From NCBI GenBank assembly GCA_027186245.1, contig CP114481.1, positions 24,087,501 through 24,151,500 of the forward strand: a DNA stretch of 64,000 nucleotides, in the 5' to 3' direction. The DNA is from Coriaria nepalensis. Taxonomy: Eukaryota; Streptophyta; Magnoliopsida; Cucurbitales; Coriariaceae. A model generated the notes under the pieces. That model saw nothing but the letters and a program-made list of their open reading frames with translations. It was not told the origin of the DNA and did no database searches. The stretch's first letter is position 1; the number at the start of each line of letters is the position of its first letter. The position numbers were made by a program, and so were the translations under genes. Below are positions 52,490 to 64,000 of the stretch, piece by piece.

Positions 52490-55436
52490 TAAATTGCTTC
52501 GAACGAAATTCGGCCTTTAAACATGACTTTCGTGCATAACTTGCAGTTAATCTATGGAAGGCAACAATGCATTTGTTTAGCTTGAAAGTCTTGTCATTGA
52601 TTCTCATCCAGTCATTAAATCATTCTAAATTAAGTTGAACGAATTCTATTTTCACCCTTCAAACATGATTTTCTTACATAACTTGCAATTAATTTATTGA
52701 CGACAACAATGCATTATTTTAGCCTTAAAAAGTATATCATTGAGTCTTTTCATATCATTAAATTGTTTGAAAGCACTTCGAACCAATTCTATTTTTGCAT
52801 TTAAGACATGACTTTCATGCATAACTTGTAATTGATCTATTGAAGGCAACTATGCATTTTTTTAGCCTTAAAGTCATATTATTGCGTCTCTTTTAGTCAT
52901 TAAGTCATTCTAAATTGCTTCGAACGAAATTCGGCCTTTAAACATGACTTTCGTGCATAACTTGCAGTTAATCTATGGAAGGCAACAATGCATTTGTTTA
53001 GCCTGAAAGTCTTGTCATTGATTCTCTTCCAGTCATTAAATCATTCTAAATTAAGTTGAACGAATTCTATTTTCACCCTTCAAACATGATTTTCTTACAT
53101 AACTTGCGATTAATTGATTGACGACAACAATGCATTATTTTAGCCTTAAAAAGTATATCATTCACTCTTTTCATTTCATTAAATTGCTTGAAAGCACTTC
53201 GAACCAATTCTATTTTTGCATTTAAGACACGACTTTCATGCATAACTTGTAATTGATCTATTGAAGGCAACTATGCATTTTTTTAGCCTTAAAGTCATAT
53301 TATTGCGCCTCTTTTAGTCATTAAATCATTCTAAATTACTTCGAACGAAATTCGGCCTTTAAACATGACTTTCGTGCATAACTTGCAGTTGATCTATTGA
53401 AGCCAACAATGCATTTGTTTAGCCTTAAAGTCTTGTCATTGAGTCTCATCCAGTCATTAAATCATTCTAAATTAAGTTGAACGAATTCTATTTTCGCCTT
53501 TCAAACATGATTTTCTTACATAACTTGCAATTAATTTATTGACGACAACAATGCATTATTTTAGCCTTAAAAAGTATATCATTGAGTCTTTTCATATCAT
53601 TAAATTGTTTGAAAGCACTTCGAACCAATTCTATTTTTGTATTTAAGACACGACTTTCATGCATAACTTGTAATTGATCTATTGAAGGCAACTATGCATT
53701 TTTTTAGCCTAAAATTCATATTAGTGCATCTCTTTTAGTCATTAAATCATTCTAAATCGCTTCGAACGAAATTCGGCCATTAAACATGATTTTCGTGCAT
53801 AAGTTGCAGTCAATCTATTGAAGGCAACAATGCATTTGTTTATCCTCAAAGTCATGTCATTGAGTCTCATCCAGTCATTAAATCATTCAAAATTAAGTTG
53901 AACGAATTCTATTTTCACCGTTCAAACATGATTTTCTCACATAACTTGCAATTAATTTATTGACGACAACAATGCATTATTTTAGCCTTAAAAAGTATAT
54001 CATTCAGTCTTTTCAGTTCTTTAAATTGTTTGAAAGCACTTCGAACCAATTCTATTTTTGCATTTAAGACACGACTTTCATGCATAACTTGTAATTGATC
54101 TATTGAAGGCAACTATGCATTTTTTTAGCCTTAAAGTCATATTATTGCGTCTCTTTTAGTCATTAAGTCATTCTAAATTGCTTCGAACGAAATTCGGCCT
54201 TTAAACATGACTTTCGTGCATAACTTGCAGTTAATCTATGGAAGGCAACAATGCATTTGTTTAGCTTGAAAGTCTTGTCATTGATTCTCATCCAGTCATT
54301 AAATCATTCTAAATTAAGTTGAACGAATTCTATTTTCACCCTTCAAACATGATTTTCTTACATAACTTGCGATTAATTGATTGACGACAACAATGCATTA
54401 TTTTAGCCTTAAAAAGTATATCATTCACTCTTTTCATTTCATTAAATTGCTTGAAAGCACTTCGAACCAATTCTATTTTTGCATTTAAGACACGACTTTC
54501 ATGCATAACTTGTAATTGATCTATTGAAGGCAACTATGCATTTTTTTAGCCTTCAAGTCATATTATTGCGCCTCTTTTAGTCATTAAATCATTCTAAATT
54601 ACTTCGAAAGGAATTCGGCCTTTAAACATGACTTTCGTGCATAACTTGCAGTTGATCTATTGAAGGCAACAATGCATTTGTTTAGCCTTAAAGTCTTGTC
54701 ATTGGGTCTCATCCAGTAATTAAATCATTCTAAATTAAGTTGAACGAATTCTATTTTCGCCTTTCAAACATGATTTTCTTACATAACTTGCAATTAATTT
54801 ATTGACGACAACAATGCATTATTTTAGCCTTAGAAAGTATATCATTCAGTCTTTTCATTTCATTAAATTGTTTGAAAGTACTTCGAACCAATTCTATTTT
54901 TGTATTTAAGACACGACTTTCATGAATAACTTGTAATTGATCTATTGAAGGCAACTATGCATTTTATTAGCCTAAAATTCATATTATTGCGTCTCTCTTA
55001 GTCATTAAATCATTCTAAATCGCTTCGAACGAAATTCGGCCTTTAAACATGACTTTCGTGCATAACTTGCTATTAATCTATTGAAGGCAACAATGCATTT
55101 GTTTAGCCTTAAAGTCCTGTCATTGAGTGTCATCCAGTCATTAAATCATTCTAAATTAAGTTGAACGAATTCTATTTTCGCCTTTCAAACATGATTTTCT
55201 TACATAACTTGCAATTAATTTATTGACGACAACAATGCATTATTTTAGCCTTAAAAAGTATATCATTCAATCTTTTCATATCATTAAATTGTTTGCAAGC
55301 ACTTCGAACCAATTCTATTTTTGTATTTAAGACACGACTTTCATGCATAACTTGTAATTGATCTATTGAAGGCAACTATGAATTTTTTTAGCCTTAAAGT
55401 CATATTATTGCGTCTCTTTTAGTCATTAAGTCATTC
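52490..55436 (+). repeat. Nested duplications with 421- and 1263-bp offsets
   Basis: Units 52490, 52911, 54174 and also 55437 share CTATGGAAGGCAAC, GAAAGTCTTGTCAT and AAGTCATTCTAAATTG. The B and C parts at 53047-53331 and 54310-54594 share GCGATTAATTGATTGACG, ATTCACTC and AAATTGCTTGAAAGC, exactly 1263 bp apart. Units 53332 and 54595 also share TAAATTACTTCGAA and GCAGTTGATC. Confidence 0.85.
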
Positions 55437-57120
55437 TAAATTGCTTCGAACGAAATTCGGCCTTTAAACATGACTTTCGTGCATAACTTGCAGTTAATCT
55501 ATGGAAGGCAACAATGCATTTGTTTAGCCTGAAAGTCTTGTCATGGATTCACATCCAGTCATTAAATCATTCTAAATTAAGTTGAACGAATTCTATTTTC
55601 ACCCTTCAAACATGATTTTCTTACATAACTTGCGATTAATTGATTGACGACAACAATGCATTATTTTAGCCTTAAAAAGTATATCATTGAGTCTTTTCAT
55701 ATCATTAAATTGTTAGAAAGCACTTCGAACCAATTCTATTTTTGTATTTATGAAACGACTTTCATGCATAACTTGTAATTGATCTATTGAAGGCAACTAT
55801 GCATTTTTTTAGCCTAAAATTCATATTATTGCATCTCTTTTACTCATTAAATCATTCTAAATCGCTTCGAACGAAATTCGGCCATTAAACATGACTTTCG
55901 TGCATAACTTGCAGTTAATCTATTGAAGGCAACAATGCATTTGTTTATCGTCAAAGTCATGTCATTGAGTCTCATCCAGTCATTAAATCATTCAAAATTA
56001 AGTTGAACGAATTCTATTTTCACCGTTCAAACATGATTTTCTTACCTAACTTGCAATTAATTTATTGACGACAACAATGCTTTATTTTAGCCTTAAAAAG
56101 TATATCATTGAGTCTTTTCATTTCATTAAATTGTTTGAAAGCACTTCGAACCAATTTTATTTTTGCATTTAAGACACGACTTTCATGCATAACTTCTAAT
56201 TGATCTATTGAAGGCAACTATGCGGTTTTTTAGCCTTCAAGTCATATTATTGCGCCTCTTTTAGTCATTAAATCATTCTAAATTACTTCGAAAGAAATTC
56301 GGCCTTTAAACATGACTTTCGTGCATAACTTGCAGTTGATCTATTGAAGGCAACAATGCATTTGTTTAGCCTTAAAGTCTTGTCATTGGGTCTCATCCAG
56401 TAATTAAATCATTCTAAATTAAGTTGAACGAATTCTATTTTCGCCTTTCAAACATGATTTTCTTACATAACTTGTAATTAATTTATTGACGACAACAATG
56501 CATTATTTTAGCCTTAGAAAGTACATCATTCAGTCTTTTCATTTCATTAAATTGTTTGAAAGTACTTCGAACCAATTCTATTTTTGTATTTAAGACACGA
56601 CTTTCATGAATAACTTGTAATTGATCTATTGAAGGCAACTATGCATTTTTTTAGCCTAAAATTCATATTATTGCGTCTCTCTTAGTCATTAAATCATTCT
56701 AAATCGCTTCGAACGAAATTCGGCCTTTAAACATGACTTTCGTGCATAACTTGCTATTAATCTATTGACGGCAACAATGCATTTGTTTAGCCTTAAAGTC
56801 TTGTCATTGAGTCTCATCCAGTCATTAAATCATTCTAAATTAAGTTGAACGAATTCTATTTTCGCCTTTCAAACATGATTTTCTTACATAACTTGCAATT
56901 AATTTATTGACGACAACAATGCATTATTTTAGCCTTAAAAAGTATATCATTCAATCTTTTCATATCATTAAATTGTTTGAAAGCACTTCGAACCATTTCT
57001 ATTTTTGTATTTAAGACACGACTTTCATGCATAACTTGTAATTGATCTATTGAAGGCAACTATGCATTTTTTTAGCCTAAAATTCATATTATTGCATCTC
57101 TTTTAGTCATTAAATCATTC
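54595..57120 (+). repeat. Two-unit block duplicated with 1684-bp offset
   Basis: The units at 54595 and 55016 match those at 56279 and 56700. Markers are ACTTCGAAAG, GGGTCTCATCCAGTAATT, GCCTTAGAAAG, GTCTCTCTTAGTC and AACTTGCTATTAATC. Around them the units at 53753, 55858 and 57121 share CGGCCATTAAAC and CATTCAAAATTAAG, another related set. Confidence 0.85.
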
Positions 57121-60100
57121 TAAATCGCTTCGAACGAAATTCGGCCATTAAACATGACTTTCGTGCATAACTTGCAGTCAATCTATTGAAGGCAACAATG
57201 CATTTGTTTATCCTCAAAGTCATGTCATTGAGTCTCATCCAGTCATTAAATCATTCAAAATTAAGTTGAACGAATTTTATTTTCGCCCTTCAAACATGAT
57301 TTTCTTACATAACATGCAATTAATTTATTGACGACAACAATGCATTATTTTAGCCTTAAAAAGTATATCATTCAGTCTTTTCATTTCATTAAATTGTTTG
57401 AAAGCACTTCGAACCCATTCTATTTTTGCATTTAAGACACGACTTTCATGCATAACTTGTAATTGATCTATTGAAGGCAACTATGCATTTTTTTAGCCTT
57501 AAAGTCATATTATTGCGTCTCTTTTAGTCATTAAGTCATTCTAAATTGCTTCGAACGAAATTCGGCCTTTAAACATGACTTTCGTGCATAACTTGCAATT
57601 AATCTATGGAAGGCAACAATGCATTTGTTTAGCCTGAAAGTCTTGTCATTGAACATCATCAAGTCATTAAATCATTCTAAATTAAGTTGAACGAATTCTA
57701 TTTTCACCTTTCAAACATGATTTTCTTACATAACTTGCAATTAATTTATTTACGACAACAATGCATTATTTTAGCCTTAAAAAGTATATCATTCACTCTT
57801 TTCATTTCATTAAATTGTATGAAAGCACTTCGAACCAATTCTATTTTTGTATTTAAGACACGACTTTCATGCATAACTTGTAATTGATCTATTGAAGGCA
57901 ACTATGCATTTTTTTAGCCTAAAATTCATATTATTGCGTCTCTTTTAGTCATTAAATCATTCTAAATCGCTTCGAACGAAATTCGGCCTTTAAACATGAC
58001 TTTCGTGCATAACTTGCAGTTAATCTATTGAAGGCAACAATGCATTTGTTTAGCCTTAAAGTAATGTCATTGAGTCTCATCCAGTCATTAAATCATTCTA
58101 AATTAAGTTGAACGAATTCTATTTTCGCCTTTCAAACATGATTTTCTTACATAACTTGCAATTAATTTATTGACGACAACAATGCATTATTTTAGCCTTA
58201 AAAAGTATATCATTGAGTCTTTTCATATCATTAAATTGGATGAAAGCACTTCGAACCAATTCTATTTTTGTATTTAAGACACGACTTTCATGCATAACTT
58301 GTAATTGATCTATTGAAGGCAACTATGCATTTTTTTAGCCTAAAATTCATATTATTGCGTCTCTTTTAGTCATTAAATCATTCTAAATCGCTTCGAACGA
58401 AATTCGGCCTTTAAACATGACTTTCGTGCATAACTTGCAGTTAATCTATTGAAGGCAACAATGCATTTGTTTAGCCTTAAAGTCTTGTCATTGAGTCTCA
58501 TCCAGTCATTAAATCATTCTAAATTAAGTTGAACGAATTCTATTTTTGCCTTTCAAACATGATTTTCTTACATAACTTGCGATTAATTGATTGACGACAA
58601 CAATGCATTATTTTAGTCTTAAAAAGTATATCATTCAGTCTTTTCATTTCATTAAATTGTTTGAAAGCACTTCGAACCAATTCTATTTTTGCATTTAAGA
58701 CACGACTTTCAAGCATAACTTGTAATTGATCTATTGAAGGCAACCACGCATTTTTTTAGCCTTAAAGTCATATTATTGCGTCTCTTTTAGTCATTAAATC
58801 ATTCTAAATTGCTTCGAACGAAATTCGGCCTTTAAACATGACTTTCGTGCATAACTTGCAGTTAATCTATTGAAGGCAACAATGCATTTGTTTAGCCTTA
58901 AAGTCTTGTCGTTGAGTCTCATCCAGTCATTAAATCACTCTAAATTAAGTTGAACGAATTCTATTTTCACCCTTCAAACATGATTTTCTTACATAACTTG
59001 CAATTAATTTATTGACGACGACAATGCATTATTTTAGCCTTAAAAAGTATATCATTGAGTCTTTTCATATCATTAAATTGTTTGAAAGCACTTCGAACCA
59101 ATTCTATATTTGCATTTAAGACACGACTTTTATTCATAACTTGTAATTGATCTATTGAAGGCAACTATGCATTTTTTTAGCCTTAAAGTAATATTATTCC
59201 GTCTCTTTTAGTCATTAAATCATTCTAAATCGCTTCGAATGAAAGTCGGCCTTTAAACATGACTTTCGTGCATAACTTGCAGTTAATCTATTGAAGGCAA
59301 CAATGCATTTGTTTAGCCTTAAAGTCATGTCATTGAGTCTCATCCATTCATCAAATCATTCTATATTAAGTTGAACGAATTCTATTTTCGCCTTTCAAAC
59401 ATGATTTTCTTACATAACTTGCAATTAATTTATTGACGACAACAAAGCATTATTTTAGCCTTAAAAAGTATATCATTGAGTCTTTTCATATCATTAAATT
59501 GTTTGAAAGTACTTCGAACCAATTCTATTTTTGTGTTTAAGACACGACTTTCATGCATAACTTGTAATTGATCTATTGAAGGCAACTATGCATCTTTTTA
59601 GCCTTAAAGTAATATTATTGCACCTCTTTTAGTCATTAAATCATTCTAAATTACTTCGAACAAAATTCGGCCTTTAAACATGACTTTGGTGCATAACGTG
59701 CAGTTAATCTATTGAAGGCAACAATGCATTTGTTTAGCCTTAAAGTCATGTCACTGAGTCTCTTCTAGTCAATAAATCATACTAAATTAATTCGAATGAA
59801 TTTTATTTTCGCCTTTCAAACATGATTTTCTTGCATAACTTGCAATTAATTTATTGACGACAACAAAGCATTATTTTAGCCTTAAAAAGTGTATCATTCA
59901 GTCTTTTAATTTCATTAAATTCTTTGAAAGCACTTCGAACCAATTCTATTTTTGTATTTAAGACACGACTTTCATGCATAACTTGTAATTGATCTACTGA
60001 AGGCAACCATGCATTTTTTTAGCCTTAAAGTCATATTATTGCGTCTCTTTTAGTCATTAAATCATTCTAAATTGCTTCGAACGAAATTCGGCCTTTAAAC

Positions 60101-63100
60101 ATGACTTTCGTGCATAACTTGCAGTTAATCTATTGAAAGCAACAATGCATTTGCTTAGCCTTAAAGTCATGTTATTGAGTCTCATCCAGTCATCAAATCA
60201 TTCTAAATTAAGTTGAACGAATTCTATTTTCGCCTTTCAAACATGATTTTCTTGCATAACTTGCAATTAATTTATTGACGACAACAATGTATTATTTTAG
60301 CCATAAAAAGTATATCATTCAGTCTTTTCATATCATTAAATTGTTTGAAAGTACTTCGAACCAATTCTATTTTTGTATTTAAGACACGACTTTCATGCAT
60401 AACTTGTAATTGATCTATTGAAGGCAACTATGCATCTTTTTAGCCTTAAAGTAATATTATTGCACCTCTTTTAGTCATTAAATCATTCTAAATTACTTCT
60501 AACGAAATTCGGCCTTTAAACATGACTTTGGTGCATAACTTGCAGTTGATCTATTGAAGGCAACAATGCATTTGTTTAGCCTTAAAGTCAAGTCACTGAG
60601 TCTCTTCTAGTCAATAAATCATACTGAAATAACTCTAATGAATTTTATTTTCGCCCTTCAAACATGATTTTCTTACATAACATGCAATTAATTTATTGAC
60701 GACAACAATGCATTATTTTAGCCTTAAAAAGTATATCATTGAGTCTTTTCATTTCATTAAATTGTTTGAAAGCACCTCGAACCCATTCTATTTTTGCATT
60801 GAAGACACGACTTTCATGCATAACTTGTAATTGATCTATTGAAGGCAACTATGCATCTTTTTAGCCTTAAAGTCATATTATTGCACCTCTTTTAGTCATT
60901 AAATCATTCTAAATTACTTCGAACGAAATTCGGCCTTTAAACATGACTTCCGTGCATAACTTGCAGTTAATCTATTGAAGGCAACAATGCATTTGTTTAG
61001 CCTTAAAGTCTTGTCATTGAGTCTCATCCAGTCATTAAATCATTCTAAATTAAGTTGAACGAATTCTATTTTTGCCTTTCAAACATGATTTTCTTACATA
61101 ACTTGCAATTAATTTATTGACGACAACAATGCATTATTTTAGCCTTAAAAAGTATATCATTGAGTCTTTTCATATCATTAAATTATTTGAAAGCACTTCG
61201 AACCAATTCTATTTTTGCATTTAAGACATGACTTTCAAGCATAACTTGTAATTGATCTATTGAAGGCAACCATGCATTTTTTTAGCCTTAAAGTCATATT
61301 ATTGCGCCTCTTTTAGTCATTAAATCATTCTAAATGGCTTCGAACGAAATTCGGCCTTTAAACATGACTTTCGTGCATAACTTGCAGTTAATCTATTGAA
61401 GGCAACAATGCATTTCTTTAGCCTTAAAGTCTTGTCATTGAGTCTCATCCAGTTATTAAATCATTCTAAATTAAGTTGAACGAATTCTATTTTCACCTTT
61501 CAAACATGATTTTCTTACATAACTTGCAATTAATTTATTGACGACAACAATGCATTATTTTAGCCTTAAAAAGTATATCATTGAGTCTTTTCATATCATT
61601 AAATTGTTTGAAAGCACTTCGAACCAATTCTATTTTTGCATTTAAGACACGACTTTCAAGCATAACTTGTAATTGATCTATTGAAGGCAACCATGCATTT
61701 TTTTAGCCTTAAAGTCATATTATTGCGCCTCTTTCAGTCATTAAATCATTCTAAATTACTTCGAACGAAATTCGGCCTTTAAACATGACTTTCGTGCATA
61801 ACTTGCAGTTGATCTATTGAAGGCAACAATGCATTTGTTTAGCCTTAAAGTCATGTCACTGAGTCTCTTCTAGTCAATAAATCATACTAAATTAATTCGA
61901 ATGAATTTTATTTTCGCCCTTCAAACATGATTTTCTTACATAACATGTAATTAATTTATTGACGATAACAATGCATTATTTTTGCCTTAAAAAGTATATC
62001 ATTCAGTATTTTCATTTCATTAAATTGTTTCAAAGCACTTCGAACCAATTATATTTTTGCCTTTAAGACACGACTTTCATTAATAACTTGTAATTGATCT
62101 ATTGAAGGCAACTATGCATTTTTTTAGCCTTAAAGTCATATTATTGCGTCTCTTTTAGTCATTAAATCATTCTAAATTGCTTCGAACGAAATTCGGCCTT
62201 TAAACATGACCTTCGTGCATAACTTGCAGTTAATCTATTGAAGGCAACAATGCATTTGTTTAGCCTTAAAGTCTTGTCATTGAGTCTCATCCAGTCATTA
62301 AATCATTCTAAACTAAGTTGAACGAATTCTATTTTCACCGTTCAAACATGATTTTCTTACATAACTTGCAATTAATTTATTGACGACGACAATGCATTAT
62401 TTTAGCCTTAAAAAGAATATCATTGAGTCTTTTCATATCATTAAATTGTTTGAAAGCACTTCGAACCAATTCTATTTTTGTATTTAAGACACGACTTTCA
62501 TGCATAACTTGTAATTGATCTATTAAAGGCAACTATGCATTTTTTTAGCCTTAAAGTCATATTATTGCGTCTCTTTTAGTCATTAAATCATTCTAAATCG
62601 CTTCGAACGAAATTAGGCCTTTAAACATGACTTTCGTGCATAACTTGCAGTGAATTTATTAAAGGCAACAATGCATTTGTTTAGCTTTAAAGCAATGTCA
62701 TTGAGTCTCATCCAGTCATTAAATCATTCTAAATTAAGTTGAACGAATTCTATTTTCACCCTTCAAACAAGATTTTCCTACATAACTTGCAATTAATTTA
62801 TTGACGACAACAATGCATTATTTTAGCTTGAAAAAGTATATCATTGAGTCTTTTCATATCATTAAATTGTTTGAAAGCACTTCGAACCAATTCTATTTTT
62901 GTATTTAAGACACGACTTTCATGCATAACTTGTAATTGATCTATTGAAGGCAACTACGCATTTTTTTGGCCTTAAAGTCATATTATTGCGTCTCTTTTAG
63001 TCATTAAATCATTCTAAATCGCTTCGAACGAAAGTCGGCCTTTAAACATGACTTTCGTCGTAACTTGCAGTTAATCTATTGAAGGCAACAATGCATTTCT

Positions 63101-63854
63101 TTAGCCTTAAAGTAATGTCATTGTGTCTCATCCAGTCATTAAATCATTCTAAATTAAGTTGAACGAATTCTATTTCACCGTTCAAACATGATTTTCTTAC
63201 ATAACTTGCAATTAATTTATTGACGACAACAATGCATTATTTTAGCCTTAAAAAGTATATCATTCAGTCTTTTCATTTCGTTAAATTGTTTCAAAGCACT
63301 TCGAACCAATTCTATTTTTGCATTTAAGACACGACTGTCATGCATAACTTGTAATTGATCTATTGAAGGCAACTATGCATCTTTTTAGCCTTAAAGTCAT
63401 ATTATTGCACCTCTTTTAGTCATTAAATCATTCTAAATTACTTCGAACGAAATTCGGCCTTTAAACATGACTTTCGTGCATAACTTGCAGTTAATCTATT
63501 GAAAGCAACAATGCATTTGCTTAGCCTTAAAGTCATGTCATCGAGTCTCATCCAGTCATCAAATCATTCTAAATTAAGTTGAACGAATTCTATTTTCGCC
63601 TTTCAAACATGATTTTCTTACATAACTTGCAATTAATTTATTGACGACAACAAAGCATTATTTTAGTCTTAAAAAGTATATCATTCAGTCTTTTCATTTC
63701 ATTAAATTGTTTGAAAGCACTTCGAACCAATTCTATTTTTGCATTTAAGACACGACTTTCAACCATAACTTGTAATTGATCTATTGAAGGCAACCACGCA
63801 TTTTTTTAGCCTTAAAGTCATATTATTGCGTCTCTTTTAGTCATTAAATCATTC

Positions 63855-64000
63855 TAAATTGCTTCGAACGAAATTCGGCCTTTAAACATGACTTTCATGC
63901 ATAACTTGCAGTTAATCTATTGAAGGCAACAATGCATTTGTTTAGCCTTAAAGTCTTGTCATTGAGTCTCATCCAGTCATTAAATCACTCTAAATTAAGT
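63855..64000 (+). repeat. Partial unit at the window end
   Basis: A complete A monomer (63855-63990) followed by the first 10 bases of B. The array clearly continues beyond the window, as it does on the left, where position 1 happens to be a unit boundary. Confidence 0.95.

Larger units (their letters stand above)
45479..62030 (+). repeat. Dispersed B subtype (B') restricted to the right third
   Basis: B monomers starting at 45479, 48850, 51784, 52205, 59783 and 61888 begin TAAATTAATTCGAA(C/T)GAATTTTA after an A tail ending CAATAAATCATAC. The one at 60625 is a degraded relative (TGAAATAACTCTAATG). Mixed forms with the same A tail but an ordinary B head start at 46745 and 47166. The subtype lacks GAATTC and shares TTCGAACGAA with monomer A. 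The interval given spans the scattered copies; ordinary B monomers lie between them. Confidence 0.8.
1..64000. repeat. Satellite array of about 140-bp monomers in a 421-bp A-B-C higher-order repeat
   Basis: The start motif TAAATnGCTTCGAA returns at 1, 422, 843, 1264, 1685 and on, every 421 bp, to the end of the window. Every deviation in phase can be traced to a small indel or a chimeric monomer. Each 421-bp unit divides into three related parts of 136, 143 and 142 bp. No non-repeat sequence, transposon insertion or inversion interrupts the 64 kb, and all units run in one direction. Composition of the first unit is about 30% G+C. This is the architecture of centromeric or pericentromeric satellite in eukaryotes; that location is inferred, because neither flank of the array is in the window. 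I do not recognise the family. Confidence 0.98.
43239..64000 (+). repeat. Array domain 4: 50 trimers, more diverged, no chimeras
   Basis: A starts run from 43239 to 63855. Indels are scattered: a lost C at about 44878, a CAA gain at about 45975-45988, a 1-bp gain at about 50256, 13 bp lost at about 50485, a T lost near 51595, and two 1-bp losses in the unit at 63015. Private substitutions are more frequent than in domain 1. A monomers mostly have GACTTTCGTGC, and TAAATTACTTCG and TAAATTGCTTCG heads are common. Trimer order is never broken. Nothing but satellite is present. Confidence 0.93.

Noticed and set aside
57687..57887. Plus-strand open frame of 66 codons
   Set aside because: It lies across a B and C monomer of a normal unit; the equivalent frame in neighbouring units is stopped. 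Nothing sets this copy apart except a few chance substitutions.
1..64000. CRISPR array
   Set aside because: The repeats are 136 to 143 bp, directly abutting and without unique spacers. All sequence between repeat landmarks is itself repeated.
1..64000. Transposon, LTR or tandem gene family (such as 5S rDNA or histone repeats)
   Set aside because: I looked for terminal inverted repeats, target-site duplications, long coding frames, poly-A tails, and tRNA or 5S internal promoter boxes in the 421-bp unit and saw none. The unit is an A+T-rich noncoding satellite.
1..64000. Telomere-like or subtelomeric repeats
   Set aside because: No runs of TTAGGG, TTTAGGG or TTAGG were seen. The recurring TTTAGCC is part of the monomer core and is not tandem.

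Overview
The whole 64 kb window is one uninterrupted satellite DNA array. I find no gene, RNA gene, transposon, CRISPR array or unique sequence. The base composition of one reference unit is about 30% G+C. The sequence is a head-to-tail series of roughly 140-bp monomers of three diverged types: A (136 bp), B (143 bp) and C (142 bp). They are organised as an A-B-C higher-order repeat of 421 bp. By stepping through the unit starts I count 147 A-type starts, the last unit truncated by the window end, and 9 chimeric monomers, or about 456 monomers in all. Such an array is typical of eukaryotic centromeric or pericentromeric heterochromatin. The lineage cannot be read from the sequence, and I do not recognise the family by name.

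Layout. (1) 1-17256: regular A-B-C trimers (41 units), with phase held at exactly 421 bp for the first 34 units. Nested recent duplications spanning 1 to 5 units give offsets of 421, 842, 1263, 1684, 2526, 5473 and 7578 bp. (2) 17257-31574: 31 trimers plus five chimeric monomers (four C/A, one C/B), B monomers sharing a 5-bp deletion, and large tandem duplications (offsets about 2811/2390, 1964 and 2100 bp). (3) 31575-43238: 25 trimers plus four more C/A chimeras, including two in a row that make a short A-less dimer run, and a threefold 842-bp super-unit at 38744-41269. (4) 43239-64000: 50 trimers without chimeric monomers. More private substitutions and small indels separate neighbouring units here, and a distinct B subtype appears only in this part.

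How the parts relate. The three monomers share a conserved second half (around ATTGAnGnCAAC-ATGCAT-TTTAGCC) and differ mainly in the first 40 to 50 bp. Most chimeric monomers switch type inside this shared core, which fits unequal exchange or replication slippage between paralogous monomers. An imperfect 28-bp dyad lies at every B/C boundary; it is near perfect in a subset of units and perfect once. Short open frames of 65 to 67 codons occur here and there but behave as by-products of the repeat: 421 is not a multiple of 3 and most units are interrupted by stops.
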